This document shows, piece by piece, positions 8,557 through 16,808 of a stretch of DNA of 64,000 nt. The stretch spans positions 1 through 64,000 of the forward strand of contig DASCNA010000066.1 in assembly GCA_036011305.1 (NCBI GenBank), read 5' to 3'. This stretch comes from DASCNA01 sp036011305. Its GTDB lineage: Bacteria > Verrucomicrobiota > Lentisphaeria > Victivallales > GWF2-38-69. Every line of letters begins with the position of its first letter. The first letter of the stretch is position 1. The notes under the pieces were generated by a model, which saw only the letters and a list, made by a program, of their open reading frames with translations, searched no databases and had not been told where the DNA came from. The translations under genes were made by a program, and so were the position numbers.

Positions 8557-9498
8557 TTATGCCTTTGATTTTTTTATCTCAGGTTTACATTTGATTGCAA
8601 TTGCAGAGTCAATAAGTATTTGAAGAAAATAATATAAAACACATACCACAGATGCCAGTGCTGCATCTTTAAGAATTAAGAACAGAATAAACAAAGCAAT
8701 AGGAAGTGTTTTTTGCGAACCTACAAAAATCATTGCTTTGTTGTTATATTTCTCCAACCTTACAATTTTTGAACCGATAAACCAGTTTATTGCCAGCAGA
8801 ATAAAATGAACAATGATCGATGCACCAATGATTAACAGCAGAAGACCGATATTTACTTCTTCTATTTTAGACATAGCTTCTGAGAGCCCTATAAAAGTTA
8901 TAAGAATTACACATATTGAAGGAATTAATTTATATAAATTGAAGTGATTGTATTTAGGAACTATCAATTTCATAAAATAACCTATCACCAGTGGAATTAA
9001 TATAATTTTTACAAGTTTCAAGAGTATTAAGGTTGATGAAATATCAATATTTTGGAAACCGGCTAAAGTGAATTTAAACATAATAGGCATAAGAAATATT
9101 CCGACTAAATTTAAAATAATAGTGAACAGCAAAGCCAGAACTGCATTTCCGTCTGAATTATCGGTTATAACTATACCTGATGATAATGTTGGAGGCATGG
9201 ATGTAATTACAAGGAGTCCAACTGCAGCTAATGTCGGAAGCAACAGCCAGCCGAAAAAAGAACCTATCAATGCTGACAGTATTAGGTTATTTATTATAAT
9301 TACAACTGAAGCAATGGCAGTTTTTCTACTGAATTTAATATTGGTAATGTCGTGAGTATAGCCATAAGTCCAAAAAATAATAACAACAAGCCAGGCAATA
9401 AGGTTTAGGTTTTTCAAATAAATACCAGATTGCGGCACAATATACGCTATAACTAATGCGGCTAATGTACCGACAGGTAAAAGTAATTTTTGTAACAT
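8557..9498 (-). CDS. SBF-like (bile acid:sodium symporter-like) membrane transporter
   Basis: A 313-residue integral membrane protein with about nine or ten hydrophobic helices. The segment TSMPPTLSSGIVIT near residue 100 and GSQKTLPIALFI near 255 are typical of the SBF-like/CPA-AT fold (bile acid:Na+ symporter-like, YfeH/P7 type). It is predicted to carry an organic anion driven by sodium in the inner membrane. GGAG lies 9 bases before the ATG. It is 33 bases downstream of a fumarylacetoacetase-fold hydrolase on the same strand, so transporter and enzyme are probably cotranscribed and may serve the same keto-acid. The substrate is not known. Confidence 0.85.
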   Translation of the reverse strand: MLQKLLLPVGTLAALVIAYIVPQSGIYLKNLNLIAWLVVIIFWTYGYTHDITNIKFSRKTAIASVVIIINNLILSALIGSFFGWLLLPTLAAVGLLVITSMPPTLSSGIVITDNSDGNAVLALLFTIILNLVGIFLMPIMFKFTLAGFQNIDISSTLILLKLVKIILIPLVIGYFMKLIVPKYNHFNLYKLIPSICVILITFIGLSEAMSKIEEVNIGLLLLIIGASIIVHFILLAINWFIGSKIVRLEKYNNKAMIFVGSQKTLPIALFILFLILKDAALASVVCVLYYFLQILIDSAIAIKCKPEIKKSKA

Positions 9499-9531
9499 GT
9501 TAAACTCCGCGCTATGGTGTTATATTCTTTT

Positions 9532-10371
9532 TTAGATACAGATCTGTTTTTGCTTGCCTAAACCATCAATTTCAAGTTTCATGACATCGCCTGGGGATAA
9601 AAATTTCTGAGGATTCATACCAGCGCCGATTCCGTGAGGTGTACCAGTTGATACTATGTCGCCTGCTTCTAATGTCATAAATCTGGATAGATAACAAGTA
9701 ATAAAAGCTGGCGAGAATATCATATTCTCAGTGCTACTTTTCTGCATTAAGTTACCATTAACTGTCAATGTCATATTAAGTGGATTTATATTTGTAATTT
9801 CCTCTTTTGTAGCTAAATATGGGCCTGTAGGTCCGAAAGTATCACATGATTTACCTTTTGTCCATTGTCCGCCATGATCAAATTGAAAAGATCTTTCAGT
9901 AACGTCATTAAATATTGTATACCCGGCAATATATTTTTCTGCTTCAAATTCTGAATTTAGATCAGCACAGTTTCTGTTGATAACAAAAGCCAGCTCTATT
10001 TCCCAATCAGTTTTCTCTCCACTTTTAGGGATTTTAACATTATCATAAGGACCGACAATACTATTTGAGGCTTTTAAAAAAATAACAGGTTCATTAGGGA
10101 TAGGTAAATTGACTTCATTTGCATGATCTGTAAAATTCAATCCAACGCATACAACTTTTCCAGGTCTGGCAACACATGAACCCCATCTTTCATTTTCGTT
10201 TACATGCGGTAGTTTGCTTAAATTGATTTCTCTTAGCTTTTCAATACCTTGATTATTAAAAAAATCAGAATTCCAATCATCAAAATAATTTGAACAATCT
10301 CTTCGCGTTCCATTTTGATCTAAAATGCCAGGTTTCTCTTCTCTATATTTTCCAAATCGAATTAATTTCAT
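9532..10371 (-). CDS. Fumarylacetoacetate hydrolase (FAH) family protein
   Basis: A 279-residue cytoplasmic enzyme with the FAH C-terminal fold. Visible signatures are VVCVGLNFTDHANE near 75, the acidic metal ligands in DWEIELAFVI and NDVTERSFQF, GKSCDTFGPTGPYL, and GDIVSTGTPHGIG. Family members hydrolyse or decarboxylate acylpyruvates and 2,4-diketo-3-deoxy sugar acids. With rhamnose genes on the other side of the 6-8 kb block, a sugar-acid substrate is possible but unproven. The ATG two codons inside an upstream TTG is taken as start, by similarity to the MKLIRFG beginning of relatives. It leads the transporter gene in a two-gene unit. Confidence 0.88.
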   Translation of the reverse strand: MKLIRFGKYREEKPGILDQNGTRRDCSNYFDDWNSDFFNNQGIEKLREINLSKLPHVNENERWGSCVARPGKVVCVGLNFTDHANEVNLPIPNEPVIFLKASNSIVGPYDNVKIPKSGEKTDWEIELAFVINRNCADLNSEFEAEKYIAGYTIFNDVTERSFQFDHGGQWTKGKSCDTFGPTGPYLATKEEITNINPLNMTLTVNGNLMQKSSTENMIFSPAFITCYLSRFMTLEAGDIVSTGTPHGIGAGMNPQKFLSPGDVMKLEIDGLGKQKQICI

Positions 10372-10663
10372 TCTCAAAAATACCTATTTATATGAAAATC
10401 TTTTTTAGTATACATTTTAATGTTGTTAGTTCTGAATATAGCATATTAATGTAATTTGAAAAATTTATAAATATTATATAAATTATTTGTAGAGCAAATA
10501 ACTCTTATTTTGCAGATGTGTAGTGACAAGGAGTAAGATTATTGTATATAATATTGATCAAATTATTAATTTTTGCATAAGAGAAAAATAAAGCCTTCCT
10601 TCATGTTAATGAATATAATGTGAAACGTTCAACTACTCAGGTTGAATATTTTTAATGATTTTC

Positions 10664-11416
10664 TTAATTTAACCCAAATTTACTGGAATTTTCTTTTATT
10701 TTAGTTTCTAGATTAATTATAGCTTCATTCATGGATTTTCTCATAACAGATGTATAATCCCTAGCATCTGCACCCTGGTAATACCACCATATAACACGAT
10801 CTTCTGCATTATTTGTATTATAAGACCAAAGAAGTTTGCCTGTTTTTGCATCAATTAAGCTGAAAAATAGTTTTAATCTGCATTGTGTCCATCCGGAAGG
10901 TGCTCCTATAAGCCAGAGAATTGGTCCTACAGGTCCGATACAATAACTTAGGAGTTTCTGCCTGTATAATGTTGATAATATTGTACCCTTAAAAATAAAT
11001 TTAGTATTATCTGTTGTTTTTGAATTTTTACTGTAGTAAACATTTTTAAATAATCCGGATTGTTTAAGACTTAATTTTGCTGCCTCAGCTAGCTGATTAG
11101 TAGGAGAGAAAGCAAAATGTTTAATTGTCGGAAACATTTTCCCTTTTTCAGGTATGTTATAATAACCCCAACCATAGGGAAGACCGGGTATCAGATAAAA
11201 GAACATTTTATTGCTGCCTATGGTTGGCCGTTTATTCTTAAAATTTTCAACAGCAACTGTACAGTCATAAGAGGTACTGGATTTGACCATCTCAGGTGAA
11301 ATTTTGTAGCTAAAATTTTCAATGGGACCTGCATCTATCATGAATGGAGAAAGTTTGATACAAGCTGGAATTAATAATAGTGGTAAGCAGAATAATGGGG
11401 TATATATTTTTTTCAT
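10664..11416 (-). CDS. Predicted lipoprotein of unknown function
   Basis: A 250-residue exported protein. The signal sequence ends in a lipobox (LLIPAC), so the mature protein should be lipid-anchored at Cys19. The segment CTVAVENFKNKRP followed by an 'F-x-Y-L-I-P-G-L-P-Y-G-W' stretch recalls the beginning of CsgG/LpoB-like periplasmic lipoproteins, and AKLSLKQSGLFKNV fits their helix. That resemblance is weak. An aromatic-rich loop (GAPSGWTQC) and a late DAKTGKLLWSYN strand are notable. It is downstream of ftsZ on the same strand with a 100-base gap, so any division role is speculative. Confidence 0.75.
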   Translation of the reverse strand: MKKIYTPLFCLPLLLIPACIKLSPFMIDAGPIENFSYKISPEMVKSSTSYDCTVAVENFKNKRPTIGSNKMFFYLIPGLPYGWGYYNIPEKGKMFPTIKHFAFSPTNQLAEAAKLSLKQSGLFKNVYYSKNSKTTDNTKFIFKGTILSTLYRQKLLSYCIGPVGPILWLIGAPSGWTQCRLKLFFSLIDAKTGKLLWSYNTNNAEDRVIWWYYQGADARDYTSVMRKSMNEAIINLETKIKENSSKFGLN

Positions 11417-11516
11417 AAATAGTACCTGTTTTACATGGGATAAATTAGCAAAAAATTAGCATCATAATATATATTATATGTACTACTTTAAATAAAATCC
11501 GCATCTAATACGATTT

Positions 11517-12755
11517 TTATTTTCCTTTATCAAGGTGTATTCCTCTTCTTTGGAAAGTAGGAATGTCTAAATCTTCTCCATTAAAAAGAGTAGGGGTTGT
11601 ACTTGTAAAAATGCCTCTGCTCTGGTTAGCAAATGGAAGATCTGGTTGATGAATGCTTTTGTCTGCAGGTGAGAAAATATCTTTAAAAAGTGCTGGATGA
11701 ATAGTTTTATCTTTTCTGACAACGGTAGTTAATGCTTCCTCGACAGGTTCAGCTGTTTTGTCAAAAATAATTGGAATGACTGTAATTTGCGCTTTGTCTG
11801 TATAAGTCTCATCGGTGTTAGCACCTACAACAATTTCTGTTTTGTCTGAAGCCATTCTTGTGATATTATTAAGAGCATACTTCATTTCGCTTATTGTGAG
11901 ATCAGATCCTCCAGTCAAAGTAACTATCATTGCATCTGAATCATTAATTCTCTGCTGCCCCCCAAGTAAAGGAGATTCAAGTAAGTCTTTTAAAGCCAGC
12001 TTAATCCTGCAGTTTCCATCTTCAATGTTTGCAGTTCCTATCCCTATGCCGCACTCTGATTTCTGTCTGCAGAGAATATTATGCAGATCACATAAATCAA
12101 CAGAAATTAAATTGTTGCACCTAAGCAGTTCACTAATACCAAGAATGGCTTTTGCTACTTCTTCATTTGCTTTTGAAAATGCCTGTTCAAAAGGAGTAGA
12201 AGCAGGGAGTGAGGAGTAAAGCAGGTCGTTAGGTATAGTTATTATAGTAGTTGATGTGCGGACCATATGATGAACCTGATTTTCTGCCATTTCTCTTTTG
12301 CTGTGCCCTTCAAAGGCAAAAGGCAAAGTTACAACGAATACTATGGGTATATTTTTCTCTTTTGCGAATCTGGCCAGGACAGGCGTTCCTCCTGTAGCTG
12401 TACCACCTCCAAACCCGCATGCAACTATTATTAATGAGGCATCATCAATAAACTGCTTCAATTTTATATTGGATTTATGTGCAAGGGCGCGTTCTCCTTT
12501 TATTATATTACCACCGCACCCCAATCCCTTTGTCCATTCTTCGCCAATTAAAAATTTATTCTTAAGATTGCTCTTTGAAATTGTCGAACTGTCTGTATCC
12601 ACTGCTGCTATATCAAGCCATTTAGTTTCCTGCTGTTTTGATAAAGTGCTGACAATTTTTACACCGGCTTTACCGAGGCCGATAACTTTTACCACATCAA
12701 TTTCATCATCTACAGGAATGTCTGTAATATTTTTATCATCAGTCATTTTTGTCAT
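11517..12755 (-). CDS. ftsZ: Cell division protein FtsZ (divergent)
   Basis: A tubulin-like GTPase that forms the division ring; 412 residues. The GTP glycine loop is present but altered: GFGGGTATGGTP instead of the usual GGGTGTG. The synergy (T7) loop reads SVDLCDL, keeping both catalytic aspartates but with Ser for the usual Asn. The C-terminal tail ends LDIPTFQRRG, matching the FtsA/ZipA-binding peptide. The start codon overlaps the end of ftsA by 17 bases, which implies translational coupling, and GGAG lies upstream inside ftsA. Divergence in both nucleotide-binding and hydrolysis loops is unusual for FtsZ. The identity itself is secure from context and tail. Confidence 0.93.
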   Translation of the reverse strand: MTKMTDDKNITDIPVDDEIDVVKVIGLGKAGVKIVSTLSKQQETKWLDIAAVDTDSSTISKSNLKNKFLIGEEWTKGLGCGGNIIKGERALAHKSNIKLKQFIDDASLIIVACGFGGGTATGGTPVLARFAKEKNIPIVFVVTLPFAFEGHSKREMAENQVHHMVRTSTTIITIPNDLLYSSLPASTPFEQAFSKANEEVAKAILGISELLRCNNLISVDLCDLHNILCRQKSECGIGIGTANIEDGNCRIKLALKDLLESPLLGGQQRINDSDAMIVTLTGGSDLTISEMKYALNNITRMASDKTEIVVGANTDETYTDKAQITVIPIIFDKTAEPVEEALTTVVRKDKTIHPALFKDIFSPADKSIHQPDLPFANQSRGIFTSTTPTLFNGEDLDIPTFQRRGIHLDKGK

Positions 12756-14001
12756 TTGTAGCAGAACTCCAGATTCTTCTCATTGTGGACCATAATTTAT
12801 TATCTATTCTTTTGACAAATCCCTGGCTGGTTTTTGTTTTGTTGCTGGTAAGCTCGTGCTGTCCGTATCTTAATAATCCAAGCGATGTAATATTGCCTGG
12901 GTCATTCAAAATATCATCAGGACCGCTGATATCGATAGGTTTGCCAGTTCGTACAGGCACATCAAAAATTGATCTTACAATTTCTTCTGCATTTGGAAAA
13001 TTAGCTATTCCACCGCTTAATATTATTCCATTGTTAAGCAGTTTGATTAATCCTTTATTTCTGATTTTGCTGTAAATGGCTTCGAAAGTTTCGATAATTC
13101 TTAATTCAATGACTTTCTCTATTGTTGTTATTGGTATTTCTCTTTGTTTAAGTGAACTTTTTATCTCAACAGTACTGTGACCTTCGCTTTCTCTTCGGGC
13201 AAGGGTGTTGCTGTTTATAATATCTCTTGCACGGGATGTGCTTATATCCAATCCTAATGCCAAATCATTGGCAATATGATCGCAGCCCACAGTTAAAATG
13301 TCAGTTTCTTTAACTGCATAGTTATCGAATATCATGTATTCAGTAATACCTGCACCCATATTGATTGTTAAAGTTACATGTTCAAGATCATCTGTTGTTA
13401 GAACCGACAGGCATGAAGCCAAACCGCTGAATACAGGTGTAGATAATTCAAATCCCTGTTCTTTAACTAGATTCTGAAAATTTTCAAGTCTGTTTCTGTT
13501 AGCAAATATAATATGTGTTTTTGCTTCTAATTTTGAAGCAGTATGGCCTATCGGATCAGTAACCTGGTGAGAGTCATCAAGGACAAAATAGTTATCTACT
13601 GTATTCAGTATTTCATTTTCTGACGGCAGCAGCAGGCCTTTAGCATTTTTTAATGCTTCATCAACCTGTCTTTCATTTATCAGATAATCCGCTGTATTAA
13701 TAATAACTGTTCCTGAACTGTTTCTGGAGGTGATATGGTCTCCGGTTATTGAAACATATAGATTATCAGCGTCCAGAATTGTATTAGAAGTCTTTTCAGC
13801 TTCTCTTGTAACTTCATTCAAAATACTGCTGGCTTTATCCATATCGGCAATTTCGCCTTTTATGACACTGTTTTCTGAATTTCTTTGAGAGTAGCCGATA
13901 ATGTTAATATTGTCATTGTCAGGGGAAGCTTCACCGACAACGGCTTTTATTTTAGATGTTCCAATATCGATTGCAGTTATTACGTTTCTGTATTTGCTCA
14001 T
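12739..14001 (-). CDS. ftsA: Cell division protein FtsA
   Basis: An actin-fold membrane tether for FtsZ, 420 residues. The N-terminal AIDIGTSKIKAVVGE is the first phosphate site. GAGITEYMIF near 240 and ILSGGIANFPNAEEI near 345 are the second phosphate and adenosine motifs. The C-terminus ends in an amphipathic basic-aromatic helix (VKRIDNKLWSTMRRIW), the expected membrane-targeting sequence. It is followed by overlapping ftsZ, the classical ftsA-ftsZ order. The FtsA-specific 1C domain region (roughly residues 85-165) is present. No other dcw-cluster gene is adjacent; tyrS lies upstream. Confidence 0.93.
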   Translation of the reverse strand: MSKYRNVITAIDIGTSKIKAVVGEASPDNDNINIIGYSQRNSENSVIKGEIADMDKASSILNEVTREAEKTSNTILDADNLYVSITGDHITSRNSSGTVIINTADYLINERQVDEALKNAKGLLLPSENEILNTVDNYFVLDDSHQVTDPIGHTASKLEAKTHIIFANRNRLENFQNLVKEQGFELSTPVFSGLASCLSVLTTDDLEHVTLTINMGAGITEYMIFDNYAVKETDILTVGCDHIANDLALGLDISTSRARDIINSNTLARRESEGHSTVEIKSSLKQREIPITTIEKVIELRIIETFEAIYSKIRNKGLIKLLNNGIILSGGIANFPNAEEIVRSIFDVPVRTGKPIDISGPDDILNDPGNITSLGLLRYGQHELTSNKTKTSQGFVKRIDNKLWSTMRRIWSSATNDKND

Positions 14002-14111
14002 TCTAGCTTTAATTCGGATTTATTGTCTGAGTTTCAGATCAGCCATATATAAACTTATATCAGTGCATTACATAAAATCTGAAAATATAAAAAACTATAG
14101 TTAGTATAATA

Positions 14112-14142
14112 ATATCGGAAAACCATTAAAGTTTCCCGATTT
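14112..14142 (-). terminator. Hairpin between tyrS and ftsA
   Basis: An ATCGGAAAAC / GTTTCCCGAT stem (one G-T wobble) with a 7-base loop lies just past the tyrS stop codon. The trailing tract on the minus strand is ATTATTATA rather than a clean T-run, so it may be a weak terminator or attenuator ahead of ftsA. Confidence 0.45.
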
Positions 14143-14148
14143 TAAAAA

Positions 14149-15426
14149 TCATTTTATTATTAATCTTCTAATATTTTTTTTACCGGCTTTCAAAATTGCT
14201 TCATTATTTACAAAATCATTAAGTGTTACATTTAAATTTGCATCTGTGATTCTGTTGTTATTTAAGTAGGCACCTCCGCCTTTTATTAATCTTCTGGAAT
14301 CTCCATTGCTCTTTGACAGGCCGGCTTCAGTGAAAAGTGCAACAATCCATTTGCCATCTTTTAATTCATCCAAAGTTACAGTGTATGTCGGGAGGTTCTC
14401 TGAACAGTCTGCCTTTTTGATTTCTTTTATTTTGCTTGAAGTAATAATCCTGTTTTCTGCATCAGCAAAACCAAATTTTGTTCCAGCTGCTATATAAGCT
14501 TTTTTGGCTTCTTCTTCTCCATGGGCAAGTACTGTTGCTTCATAGGCTAGAATTTCTTTTGCCCTGTTAATAGCAGGAGCTTCAAGCTTATTAAGTTCAA
14601 TTACCTCTTCAGTTGGAATTGATGTAAATAGGAACAGCAGTTTGCCAACTTCTGCGTCATCAACATTTCTCCAGAATTGATAATAGTCAAAAATAGAAGT
14701 TTTGCTTGGGTCAAGCCAAATTGCTCCTCCTGCCGATTTTCCGAATTTTTTTCCGTTGCTGTCAGTCAGTAAAGGGAACGTTGATCCGAAGACCTGTTTT
14801 CCACTTATTCTTCTGACAAGTTCTACTCCGGATACGATATTTCCCCATTGATCCTGACCTCCTACCTGCATGTTACATCCATACTCTTTGTTCAAATGCA
14901 GGAAGTCATAAGCCTGAAGTATCATGTAGTTAAATTCCAGGAAAGTAATACCTGTTTCCATCCTCTGTTTTACAGATTCCATTGACAGCATTCTGTTTAC
15001 ACTGAAATGTGTTCCTACTTCGCGAAGCATATCAATATAGAGCATTCCTGAAAACCAGTCTGCATTGTTTACAAATATTGCTTCATTAAAGTCTATGAAA
15101 TTGCTTAACTGATCTTTCAATGCCTGGGCATTCTGAGCGACTATTTCCTTTGACAGAATCGGTCTTGCTTCCTGTTTGCCTGACGGGTCTCCTACGAGGG
15201 CTGTTGCTCCTCCAACAAGAATAATAGGTTTATGCCCTGCCTGCTGCAATCTCCTGGCGGCCATTACCGGAAGAAGATGGCCCGTGTGCAGACTGTCTGC
15301 GGTTGGGTCAAACCCTACATAAAAAGTTGATTTTTCTTCATTTAATAGTTTTTTAACTGCTGTTTCGTCGGTTAACTGATAAAAAAAGCCTCTTGCTTCC
15401 ATATCTTCGTAACAATTAGTACTCAT
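14149..15426 (-). CDS. tyrS: Tyrosyl-tRNA synthetase
   Basis: Charges tRNA-Tyr with tyrosine; 425 residues, the usual bacterial TyrRS length. The class I HIGH motif is HTGH at 47-50, after VGFDPTADS. The KMSKS loop is KFGKS near 237. GGQDQWGN and the tyrosine-pocket segment MILQAYDFL near 170-200 are clear. The last 70 residues form an S4 RNA-binding domain (SRRLIKGGGAYLNN). It is upstream of ftsA on the same strand, and no T-box leader is apparent before its start. Confidence 0.97.
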   Translation of the reverse strand: MSTNCYEDMEARGFFYQLTDETAVKKLLNEEKSTFYVGFDPTADSLHTGHLLPVMAARRLQQAGHKPIILVGGATALVGDPSGKQEARPILSKEIVAQNAQALKDQLSNFIDFNEAIFVNNADWFSGMLYIDMLREVGTHFSVNRMLSMESVKQRMETGITFLEFNYMILQAYDFLHLNKEYGCNMQVGGQDQWGNIVSGVELVRRISGKQVFGSTFPLLTDSNGKKFGKSAGGAIWLDPSKTSIFDYYQFWRNVDDAEVGKLLFLFTSIPTEEVIELNKLEAPAINRAKEILAYEATVLAHGEEEAKKAYIAAGTKFGFADAENRIITSSKIKEIKKADCSENLPTYTVTLDELKDGKWIVALFTEAGLSKSNGDSRRLIKGGGAYLNNNRITDANLNVTLNDFVNNEAILKAGKKNIRRLIIK

Positions 15427-15530
15427 TCTTATGCTTCCTGTTAAGTGTATATTTAAAATTTTAATTAACTGTCAATTAAGTAAATAAAAATATAGCTCTA
15501 ATTATATTTTCTGGCAATTGGAATTAATTA

Positions 15531-15567
15531 TAAAAAAAACAGTATTCATAAATGTATGAATACTGTT
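15531..15567 (-). terminator. Intrinsic terminator of the STAS gene
   Basis: A perfect 13-bp stem (AACAGTATTCATA with its complement, 4-base loop) is followed on the minus strand by eight Ts. It lies 27 bases past the STAS stop codon. Confidence 0.9.
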
Positions 15568-15593
15568 AAAGAGAATAGCGTATGAGAATAAAT

Positions 15594-15896
15594 TTATTTA
15601 AAAGTAAAAATTTTTCCAAGTCCTGTCATTTCATATACTTCTTTAATATCAGGCAATGCATTAATAATATCAACTTTCATAGAAGGAACAGCTCTGGCCA
15701 CTTTTATTGAAACACGTAAAAATGCTGAAGAAACATATTCAACATCTTTAAAGTCGAAAATAACCGGACAGTTTGCTATTTGAACATGATTAAATACGTC
15801 ATCTTCTATCATTTCTGATATAACTGAGTCAAGTCTTCCTGAGAATATACATGTTAGTTCGTCGTTTTCTTCTTTATAAGTCACTATATCAGCCAT
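15594..15896 (-). CDS. STAS-domain protein (anti-anti-sigma-factor-like)
   Basis: A 100-residue single STAS domain like the SpoIIAA/RsbV antagonists that release partner proteins by binding anti-sigma kinases. The strand-helix core reads CPVIFDFKDVEYVSSAFLRV. The paired serines near residue 56-57 occupy the position where these proteins are phosphorylated. No partner kinase or sigma factor is adjacent. It is a stand-alone gene with its own terminator. The partner-switch role is inferred from the family. Confidence 0.85.
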   Translation of the reverse strand: MADIVTYKEENDELTCIFSGRLDSVISEMIEDDVFNHVQIANCPVIFDFKDVEYVSSAFLRVSIKVARAVPSMKVDIINALPDIKEVYEMTGLGKIFTFK

Positions 15897-16085
15897 AAAT
15901 ATCCTCTAATGTTAAAATATGAAAATCTTTTTATTCAATTTATAATAGAACAGAGTAATTGTCTATCAAATTCTATATAATTAATTTAAATTAATTAGAA
16001 TTTTAACTTAATTTATTTGTTTTTAAAGAGGATTTTATGATTGTATACATAAAATAGTTAATTAAACTGCAGGATATTTAGTTAT

Positions 16086-16727
16086 ATGGATTACGAAAAA
16101 CTCACTTTGAAATTATATGGAATTGTAAAAAAAATCTTAAAACGGTCTCCAAGATGTCATGACTGGGAGCATACTGAACGTGTAATTAACAATGCAAAGT
16201 TAATAGCAGAAAAAGAAGACTGTGACCTTTTAGTCGTTGAACTGGGAGCTTTACTGCATGATATTGCAAGGGCAGATGAAATCTCTATTAAAGGTAAGCT
16301 GTGTCATGCTAGACAAGGGGCTAAAATTGTTGATGATATCCTTAAAAAGGAACATATAGATAAAAACTTACGAATCCAGATTGTAAGATGTGTGAGAAGA
16401 CACAGATTCAGAAGTAGTCAGAAACCTGAAAGTATCGAAGAAAAAATAGTGTATGATGCTGATAAGCTTGATTCTCTGGGAGCAGTTGGAATTGGAAGGT
16501 CTTTTTTATTTGCAGGCAGAATTGGAGCAAAAGTTCATAATAAAATGGAAGTGGCTTTACATTCTAAAACATATACTGAAAACGATACAGCATATAGAGA
16601 ATATCTTGTAAAGCAGAGGTTACTCCCCAGCAAAATGCTTACACGTGCAGGACGCAAAATAGCAAAAAAAAGACTCGCTTTTATGAAAAAGTTTTTTGAA
16701 GAGATAAACAGTGAAGTATATGGTTAA
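16086..16727 (+). CDS. HD-domain phosphohydrolase
   Basis: A 213-residue cytoplasmic HD-superfamily protein, similar in plan to YedJ/YpgQ. Metal ligands are visible: His29 in CHDWEHT, the His-Asp pair in GALLHDIAR (58-59), and Asp in VYDADKLDSLG near 125. RRHRFRSSQKPES matches the segment that follows in this group, and the C-terminus is highly basic. Such enzymes hydrolyse nucleotide or other phosphoesters, and the substrate cannot be read here. The gene is divergent from the STAS gene. It precedes the epimerase-type operon by 80 bases, with a small ATTACG/CGTAAT inverted repeat in between. Confidence 0.85.
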   Translation: MDYEKLTLKLYGIVKKILKRSPRCHDWEHTERVINNAKLIAEKEDCDLLVVELGALLHDIARADEISIKGKLCHARQGAKIVDDILKKEHIDKNLRIQIVRCVRRHRFRSSQKPESIEEKIVYDADKLDSLGAVGIGRSFLFAGRIGAKVHNKMEVALHSKTYTENDTAYREYLVKQRLLPSKMLTRAGRKIAKKRLAFMKKFFEEINSEVYG

Positions 16728-16808
16728 AACTTAAAATATTGGATTACGGATATCCATATGCGTAATATCGGAGTTTAGATTTTAAATGAAAAACTATGTG
16801 GTTTTGAA

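Noticed and set aside
10629..10646. TTCAAC/GTTGAA hairpin past the lipoprotein gene
   Set aside because: Six pairs only, and the T-tract lies on the wrong strand for the gene that ends there.
12298..12795. Long plus-strand open frame opposite ftsZ
   Set aside because: It is the antisense shadow of ftsZ/ftsA and has Pro/Ser-rich composition with no ribosome site or known motif.
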